Shown here: positions 6,331 to 10,679 of the stretch, piece by piece
How the letters are laid out: each line of letters starts with the position of its first letter
Position numbering within the stretch: the first letter of the stretch is position 1
Source: an uncultured Collinsella sp.
Lineage (GTDB): Bacteria > Actinomycetota > Coriobacteriia > Coriobacteriales > Coriobacteriaceae
Assembly: GCA_937981515.1 (NCBI GenBank)
Contig: CALJNY010000040.1
Coordinates: 1 to 10,679, forward strand
Reading direction: 5' to 3'
DNA length: 10,679 nucleotides
Notes under the pieces: model-generated
Seen by the model: only the letters and a program-made list of their open reading frames with translations
Database searches by the model: none
What the model was told of the DNA's origin: nothing
Made by a program: the position numbers and the translations under genes

Positions 6331-7044
6331 TTAACCGCCCAGATAGGCCTTACGCACGTTATCGTCGTGCAGGAGTTCTTGGCCCGTGCCGGTCATGGTG
6401 ATCTTGCCGGTCTCGAGCACGTAGCCGCGCGTGGCGATGGAAAGAGCCATCTGTGCGTTTTGCTCGACCAGAAGCACCGTGGTGCCGGCCTTGTGCAGGT
6501 CCTCGACAATCTGGAAGATCTGTTCGATCAGAATCGGCGCCAGGCCCATGGAAGGCTCGTCGAGCATGAGCAGCTTGGGGTTGCTCATAAGGGCGCGGCC
6601 CATAACGAGCATCTGCTGCTCGCCGCCCGAAAGGGTGCCGGCGACCTGGCGACGGCGCTCCTTAAGGCGCGGGAACTGCTCGTAGACACGCTCAAGGCCC
6701 GGAGCGACCGTGGACTTGAGCTGTGTATAGGCGCCCATCTCAAGGTTCTCCTCGACCGTCATCTGCAAAAAGGCGCGACGGCCCTCGGGGACCTGAGCCA
6801 GGCCCTTACCCACCAGCTTATCGGCGGGCGTATGGGTAATGTCCTCGCCCATAAACTTGATGGAGCCGGTCTTGGAACGCAGCAGGCCCGAGACGGTCTT
6901 GAGCGTCGTGGACTTGCCGGCACCGTTCGCACCGATCAGAGCAACGATCTCGCCCTCGTTGACGTTAAAGGAGATGTCCTTGATGGCGTGGATGGCGCCG
7001 TACCAGACGTTGATGTTGTAGACGGAAAGCATCGGCTCTGCCAT
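6331..7044 (-). CDS. livF: Branched-chain amino acid ABC transporter ATP-binding protein LivF
   Basis: This 237-residue ATPase matches the usual LivF length. It has Walker A GANGAGKS (38-45), the signature LSGGEQQ (138-144), Walker B LLMLDEP (158-164) and the LivF-typical LVEQNA (192-197), where Q replaces the switch histidine of most ABC ATPases. PEGRRAF (86-92) after the Q-loop is also characteristic. It pairs with LivG on the cytoplasmic face of the LivH/LivM channel and drives import of leucine, isoleucine and valine or related substrates. Its ATG at 7044 follows the livG TAA with no base between. GGGGGAG within the last livG codons is the ribosome binding site, so translation is coupled. 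It is the last gene of the operon, 13 bases before a strong terminator. The paralogue urtE of urea transporters is similar, but no urea genes are seen. Confidence 0.95.
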   Translation of the reverse strand: MAEPMLSVYNINVWYGAIHAIKDISFNVNEGEIVALIGANGAGKSTTLKTVSGLLRSKTGSIKFMGEDITHTPADKLVGKGLAQVPEGRRAFLQMTVEENLEMGAYTQLKSTVAPGLERVYEQFPRLKERRRQVAGTLSGGEQQMLVMGRALMSNPKLLMLDEPSMGLAPILIEQIFQIVEDLHKAGTTVLLVEQNAQMALSIATRGYVLETGKITMTGTGQELLHDDNVRKAYLGG

Positions 7045-7905
7045 TTAGTTCTCCCCCTTATCCTGCTTGCCCAGATATGCCTCGATAACGGCGTCGTTGT
7101 TCTGGATTTCCTCGGCCGTGCCCTTGGCGATGACCTTTCCAAAGTTGAGCACGCAGATACCCTCGCAAATATTCATGACGAGCGACATGTCGTGCTCGAT
7201 AAGCATGATGGCAATGCCGAAGGTGTCGCGGATCTTAACGATGTTCTCCATGAGTTCCGCGGTCTCGGACGGGTTCATGCCGGCGGCAGGCTCGTCGAGC
7301 AGCAGCAGCTTGGGATTGGTGGCAAGTGCACGGACGATCTCCAGGCGGCGCTGAGCGCCGTAAGGCAGCGAGCCGGCCTGTTCGTTTGCCAGATGTTCCA
7401 TATCAAAGATAGACAGCAGCTCCATGGCGCGTTCGTGGGCGGCCTTCTCGTGCTTCCAATACGTCGGCAGGCGCAGCACGCCCTCAAAGCCGGAGTAACG
7501 CTCCTGGTTGTGCAGGCCAACCTTAACGTTATCCTCCACCGTCATGGTGTTGAACAGGCGAATGTTCTGGAATGTACGGGCAATACCCATGCGGTTGACC
7601 TGATAGACCGACTTGCCAGAGGTGTCCTCGCCGTCGAGCAGGATGGTGCCGTGCGTAGGCTGATACACCTTGGTGAGCAGGTTGAAGACCGTGGTCTTGC
7701 CGGCACCGTTGGGGCCGATGAGACCGGCGATCTCGGTCTTGCCGATGGTCAGGCTAAAGTCGTCGACTGCCTTAAGACCGCCGAACTCAATGCCCAGGTG
7801 GATGCACTCGAGCGCCGGGCGCTCGCCCAGGTCGCGGTCGGGAACGATGGCGCCAGAAGGATACGGAACCATCTTGCCCTTCTTGAACTCAAATTTACTG
7901 GGCAT
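7045..7905 (-). CDS. livG: Branched-chain amino acid ABC transporter ATP-binding protein LivG
   Basis: This 286-residue ATPase carries Walker A GPNGAGKT (64-71), a Q-loop in RTFQNIRLF (110-118), Walker B LLLLDEP (200-206) and the switch histidine in IEHDMSLVM (236-244). The signature is LPYGAQRR (180-187), the degenerate form usual in LivG. The region from about 135 to 165 is the LivG-specific insertion in the helical domain. About 30 residues precede the first conserved segment, a little longer than E. coli LivG. The ATG at 7905 is chosen because AAGGAGG lies 9 bases upstream; the frame extends to 7932 but lacks such a site. The gene overlaps the 3' end of livM by 11 bases, indicating coupled translation. 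It works as a heterodimer with LivF. Confidence 0.95.
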   Translation of the reverse strand: MPSKFEFKKGKMVPYPSGAIVPDRDLGERPALECIHLGIEFGGLKAVDDFSLTIGKTEIAGLIGPNGAGKTTVFNLLTKVYQPTHGTILLDGEDTSGKSVYQVNRMGIARTFQNIRLFNTMTVEDNVKVGLHNQERYSGFEGVLRLPTYWKHEKAAHERAMELLSIFDMEHLANEQAGSLPYGAQRRLEIVRALATNPKLLLLDEPAAGMNPSETAELMENIVKIRDTFGIAIMLIEHDMSLVMNICEGICVLNFGKVIAKGTAEEIQNNDAVIEAYLGKQDKGEN

Positions 7906-8974
7906 CGGCTGCCACCTCCTTCTTGGAAGCAAAGCGGTCCTTGACGCGACCGAAGAACGCCTTGAGCTGCGGGTTGTTGGTAAAAATCATGACCAGGATC
8001 AGCACGATGGCGTAGATGAGCATGCGGTAGTCCGAGAACTGACGGAGCAGCTCGGGAAGCACCGTGAGCAACGCCGCCGCGATGACGGAGCCGCGCATGT
8101 TGCCCAGACCGCCCAGGACCACGAACACCAGGATGAGGATGGACGTGTTGAAGTCGAACTTGGTGGCGGAGAGCTGCGAGAAGTTACCGCCGAAGAGGGC
8201 TCCGGCAGCACCGGCGAGGGCGGCGGAAACCACGAAGGCGATCATGCGGTACTGGGTGACGGAGACACCCACGGACTCGGCAGCGATCTTGTTGTCGCGC
8301 ACGGCCATAATGGCACGGCCGGTACGGCTGCGAACCAGGTTGAGCACGATCACGAGTGCGACCATGACTAGGATGGCACCGGCGAGGAAGGTCGAGTACG
8401 TCGACACGCCCGAGGCGCCCTGGGCGCCCTTGATGATGGCGGTGCCGTCCTCGAGCAGGTGCAGGTCGTCGATCGTAGAGTTGCCCGTGATGTTAAAGAT
8501 CACGTGCAGGCCGCGCGAGTCGACACCCACGATAAGGCAAGTGACGATCTCTTTGATGATCTCGCCAAAGGCCAGCGTCACGATAGCCAGGTAATCGCCG
8601 CTCAGGCGAAGGACCGGGATGCCGATCAAGAAGCCCAGGATGGCGGCAGCGATGGCGCCGACCACGATGCTGATGATAAGGCGCACCGGATCGGAGGGAA
8701 CGGCGCTCTCGAGAGCGACCGCGGTGACGATGCCCGTGTAGGCACCGACACTCATAAAGCCCGCATGGCCCAGCGACAGGTCGCCCGCGATGCCGACGAC
8801 GAGGTTAAGGGAGATGGCCATGACGATATAGGCCGTGATGGGGACCAGCTGACCGGCGATCATGCGCGGGATCATGTGGTTAGACTGCATAAAGAACACG
8901 ATGGCGAACGCCACAATGCACATGGCGTACGTGACAAAGTCGTGACGCGTCTGCTTGTCTTTAAGAAACTTCAT
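7895..8974 (-). CDS. livM: Branched-chain amino acid ABC transporter permease LivM
   Basis: This 359-residue multi-spanning permease has about nine or ten hydrophobic segments. The family-typical GDLSLGHAGFMSVGAY lies near 64-79, and the cytoplasmic coupling loop RTGRAIMAVRDNKIAAESVG near 218-237 contacts the ATPases. GGLGNMRGSVIAA follows near 289-301. A charged tail of about 20 residues ends the protein, and its last codons contain the livG ribosome binding site. LivM and LivH together form the transmembrane channel. Two starts are possible: the ATG at 8974 (chosen, with AGGTGA 5 bases upstream) and an in-frame GTG at 8983, directly after the livH stop, which adds only three residues. The gene is 9 bases from livH, consistent with one operon. 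Confidence 0.94.
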   Translation of the reverse strand: MKFLKDKQTRHDFVTYAMCIVAFAIVFFMQSNHMIPRMIAGQLVPITAYIVMAISLNLVVGIAGDLSLGHAGFMSVGAYTGIVTAVALESAVPSDPVRLIISIVVGAIAAAILGFLIGIPVLRLSGDYLAIVTLAFGEIIKEIVTCLIVGVDSRGLHVIFNITGNSTIDDLHLLEDGTAIIKGAQGASGVSTYSTFLAGAILVMVALVIVLNLVRSRTGRAIMAVRDNKIAAESVGVSVTQYRMIAFVVSAALAGAAGALFGGNFSQLSATKFDFNTSILILVFVVLGGLGNMRGSVIAAALLTVLPELLRQFSDYRMLIYAIVLILVMIFTNNPQLKAFFGRVKDRFASKKEVAADAQ

Positions 8975-8983
8975 AACGCTCAC

Positions 8984-9865
8984 CTACACCTTCTCGGGGA
9001 CGTACTTGCCCAAGAGGCCGGCAGGCTTGACGAGCAGGACGATGATCAGAACACCAAAGACGATGGAGTTGGCAAGGCTCGTGGAAATGTAGGCCTGCGC
9101 CATCGCCTCGATGATGCCGATGAGAATGCCACCGACAAAGGCGCCGGGGATGGAGCCGATGCCACCGAAAACGGCGGCGTCGAAGGCCTTGATGCCAGGC
9201 ATGGCACCCGTCGTGGGCTGCAGCACCGGCGAGTAGGAGCACAGCAGCACGCCGGCGATGGCGGCAAGGGCAGAGCCGATGGCAAACGTCATCGAAATGG
9301 TGCGGTTGACGTTGATGCCCATGAGCTGAGCGGCAGCCTTGTCCTCGGACACGGCGCGCATGGCCTTGCCCATCTTGGTCTTACCTGTAAAGAACATCAG
9401 GCCGGCCATGATAACCAGGCAGGCGACGATGGTGACGAGCGAGACGGCGCTTACGTTGAACTTGGCCAAGAACTCCGGCACCTGGAAGGTGACGAGCGAA
9501 GTGAAGTTCTTGGGCGTGGCGCCCCACAGAAGCTGCGCGGCGTTCTGCAGGAAGTAAGACACGCCGATGGCCGTGATCAGAACAGCCAGCGGGCCTGCTT
9601 GACGCAGCGGCTTATAGGCCAGACCCTCGATGAGAACACCGAGAACCGTGCAGGCCACACAAGAGAGAACTACAGATGCCCAGCCCGGGAGGCCGAGATA
9701 CGACGTGGCGCAGAACGAGACATAGGCACCGACCATGATGACGTCGCCGTGAGCGAAGTTCAGCATCTTGGCGATACCGTAGACCATGGTGTAGCCCAAC
9801 GCGATGATGGCGTAGACGCTGCCCATGGACAGGCCGTTGACCAGGTATTGGATAAAGACCGTCAT
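8984..9865 (-). CDS. livH: Branched-chain amino acid ABC transporter permease LivH
   Basis: This 293-residue permease is of standard LivH length. Motifs include GLSMGSVYAIIALGYTMVYG (11-30), MLNFAHGDVIMVGAY (34-48), the coupling loop KMGKAMRAVSEDKAAAQLMG (164-183) and GGIGSIPGAFVGG (234-246). About eight hydrophobic spans are visible. The ATG at 9865 is chosen because AAGGGGG lies 9 bases upstream; an ATG at 9874 would sit directly on that site, and the longer frame to 9958 has no LivH-like residues. The gene follows the binding-protein gene after a 139-base gap with two stem-loops and is followed 9 bases later by livM. It forms half of the membrane channel with LivM. Confidence 0.95.
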   Translation of the reverse strand: MTVFIQYLVNGLSMGSVYAIIALGYTMVYGIAKMLNFAHGDVIMVGAYVSFCATSYLGLPGWASVVLSCVACTVLGVLIEGLAYKPLRQAGPLAVLITAIGVSYFLQNAAQLLWGATPKNFTSLVTFQVPEFLAKFNVSAVSLVTIVACLVIMAGLMFFTGKTKMGKAMRAVSEDKAAAQLMGINVNRTISMTFAIGSALAAIAGVLLCSYSPVLQPTTGAMPGIKAFDAAVFGGIGSIPGAFVGGILIGIIEAMAQAYISTSLANSIVFGVLIIVLLVKPAGLLGKYVPEKV

Positions 9866-9911
9866 GTTCCACATCCCCCTTTCGAATAGGTTTCCAGTTG
9901 ATGTATGAAAC

Positions 9912-9931
9912 AGGGACGTTACATCGTCCCT
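9912..9931 (-). promoter_or_regulatory. Second stem-loop upstream of livH
   Basis: AGGGACG (9912-9918) and CGTCCCT (9925-9931) form a perfect 7-base stem around a 6-base loop in the livH leader. In the minus-strand RNA it is followed by GTTTCAT, only a weak U-stretch. It ends about 45 bases before the livH ATG. With the larger stem-loop just before it, it may lower read-through or protect the upstream mRNA end. Confidence 0.5.
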
Positions 9932-9941
9932 AGATACCAAG

Positions 9942-9973
9942 CAAGCAGGGAAGGCCAAAACCTCCCCTGCTTG
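9942..9973 (-). terminator. Stem-loop between the binding-protein gene and livH, possible partial terminator
   Basis: CAAGCAGGGAAGG (9942-9954) pairs with CCTCCCCTGCTTG (9961-9973), 13 positions with one mismatch, around a 6-base loop. On the minus-strand RNA it lies about 30 bases past the binding-protein stop codon. The sequence that follows (CTTGGTATC) has no real U-tract, so full termination is unlikely. In many liv-type operons a structure here slows 3' decay of the binding-protein mRNA or lets only part of transcription into the permease genes, giving an excess of binding protein. That role is inferred. Confidence 0.6.
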
Positions 9974-10004
9974 GGATCAAAACCGCTCTATGTAAGGCGG
10001 CCAA

Positions 10005-10679
10005 TTAGGCCTGTACGTACTTGCCGTCGGTGATGACGTAAGCCGTGGGCTCCTTTTGGACCTGGCCCTTATCGTTCCAGGTGAGCTTGCCGGTCAGACC
10101 GTCAACGGTAATCTTGAGCATAGCCTTCGACAGCTTCTCGGCGGCCTCGGTCGGATCGGCGTCGACTCCAAGACCGGCCTCCTTGAGGGCCTCGGCCACC
10201 GCGTGCACGCCGTCGTAGGCGTCGGCGGCAAACTGGTCGGGGGTATCGCCGTACTTATCCTTGTAAGCGTTGACGAAGTCGGCGTTCTTCTCGTCGTCGG
10301 CGGAGAACGGAGTCATGAGCAGCAGACCCTCAGCAAGAGAGGTGTCGAAGCCCTCAACGCCCAGGATGCCGTCCATGCCGTCGCAGCCCATCATCTTGAC
10401 GTCGTAGCCCATGTCCTTGGCGTTCTTGAGCAGGACGGACGCCGGCGTGTAGTAGATCGGCGCAAAGATCATGGTGGCGCCGGCCTGCTTGGCCTTGGTC
10501 AGCTGGTTGGTAAAGCTCGTGGCGGAGTCGTCCTTAAAGGTCTCCTCGTCAACAATCTCGAGCTTGGACTCAGCGGCCTGGGCCTTAAAAGAATCTGCGA
10601 TGCCCGAAGAATAGGCGTCGCCGGAGTTATAGAACAGCACGAACTTCTCGTCCGCATACTTCTGCGCCAGGAACTTGGC
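10005..10679 (-). CDS. Branched-chain amino acid substrate-binding protein, C-terminal 224 residues (partial)
   Basis: The frame is open to the right edge, where it reads AKFLAQKYADEKFVLFYNSG; an internal GTG at 10640 is not the start. The fold is the Leu/Ile/Val-binding (Peripla_BP_6, type I periplasmic binding) family. The visible part includes the second Rossmann-like lobe (the KFVLFYNSGDAYSSG strand and loop), FTNQLTKAKQAGATMIFAPIY, the YGDTPDQFAADAYDGVHAVAEAL helix region (split here as YGDTPDQFAADAY and DGVHAVAEAL), and the family-typical ending in which DGLTGKLTWNDKGQVQKEP precedes a final strand. The signal peptide or lipoprotein signal lies outside the window. In a Gram-positive host the protein would be anchored to the outer face of the membrane, delivering substrate to LivH/LivM. 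It is the first liv gene seen and is separated from livH by a 139-base structured gap. Substrate specificity cannot be read from this part; livJ and livK are equally possible names. Confidence 0.92.
   Translation of the reverse strand, partial: AKFLAQKYADEKFVLFYNSGDAYSSGIADSFKAQAAESKLEIVDEETFKDDSATSFTNQLTKAKQAGATMIFAPIYYTPASVLLKNAKDMGYDVKMMGCDGMDGILGVEGFDTSLAEGLLLMTPFSADDEKNADFVNAYKDKYGDTPDQFAADAYDGVHAVAEALKEAGLGVDADPTEAAEKLSKAMLKITVDGLTGKLTWNDKGQVQKEPTAYVITDGKYVQA

Noticed and set aside
6049-7944. 631-codon plus-strand open frame opposite cutC, livF and livG
   Set aside because: It spans several unrelated genes and a terminator on the other strand, has no domain signature, and reads as a codon-bias shadow.
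8459-9889. 476-codon plus-strand open frame opposite livM and livH
   Set aside because: It has very high Asp/His/Gly/Arg content, no hydrophobic core pattern or motif, and is antisense to two clear permease genes.

Overview
The window looks like chromosomal DNA from a high-GC gut actinobacterium. Base and codon use, together with a RecJ exonuclease carrying a C-terminal helicase, suggest the Coriobacteriia, probably a Collinsella relative. This placement comes from reading the sequence and was not tested by a search. Coding density is high, and nearly everything except one transporter gene lies on the minus strand. I see no insertion sequence, CRISPR array, tRNA or rRNA.

Layout by region. 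Positions 1-69 hold the first 23 codons of a minus-strand gene that leaves the left edge. Positions 85-3372 hold a single large gene for a protein that joins a complete RecJ-type single-strand exonuclease to a RecQ-like DEAH helicase. Its 5' region (3373-3647) is shared with a divergent plus-strand gene. It contains a consensus TATAAT box facing recJ, a possible 21-codon upstream ORF overlapping the recJ start, and nested inverted repeats. Positions 3648-4646 (plus) encode a bile acid:sodium symporter family (BASS) permease. Converging on it is a two-gene minus-strand unit: cutC (5478-6155), then a GalT-like, DUF4931-type protein (4677-5474) whose GTG start lies 3 bases after the cutC stop.

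Positions 6156-6330 hold a long imperfect palindrome (6214-6282) and a clear intrinsic terminator (6283-6317) that ends the operon to its right. That operon (6331 to beyond 10679, minus strand) is a complete high-affinity branched-chain amino acid ABC transporter in the order binding protein, LivH, LivM, LivG, LivF. The last four genes are tightly packed. The binding-protein gene is separated from livH by 139 bases with two stem-loops, an arrangement expected to let the binding protein be made in excess over the membrane complex.

How the genes work together: the Liv proteins form one importer (periplasmic-type binding protein, two permeases, two ATPases). The RecJ-helicase fusion puts DNA unwinding and 5'-3' single-strand degradation, which E. 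coli carries out with separate RecQ and RecJ proteins, into one polypeptide. The least ordinary items are this fusion and its 5' leader, the palindromic element, and the cutC/GalT-like pair.
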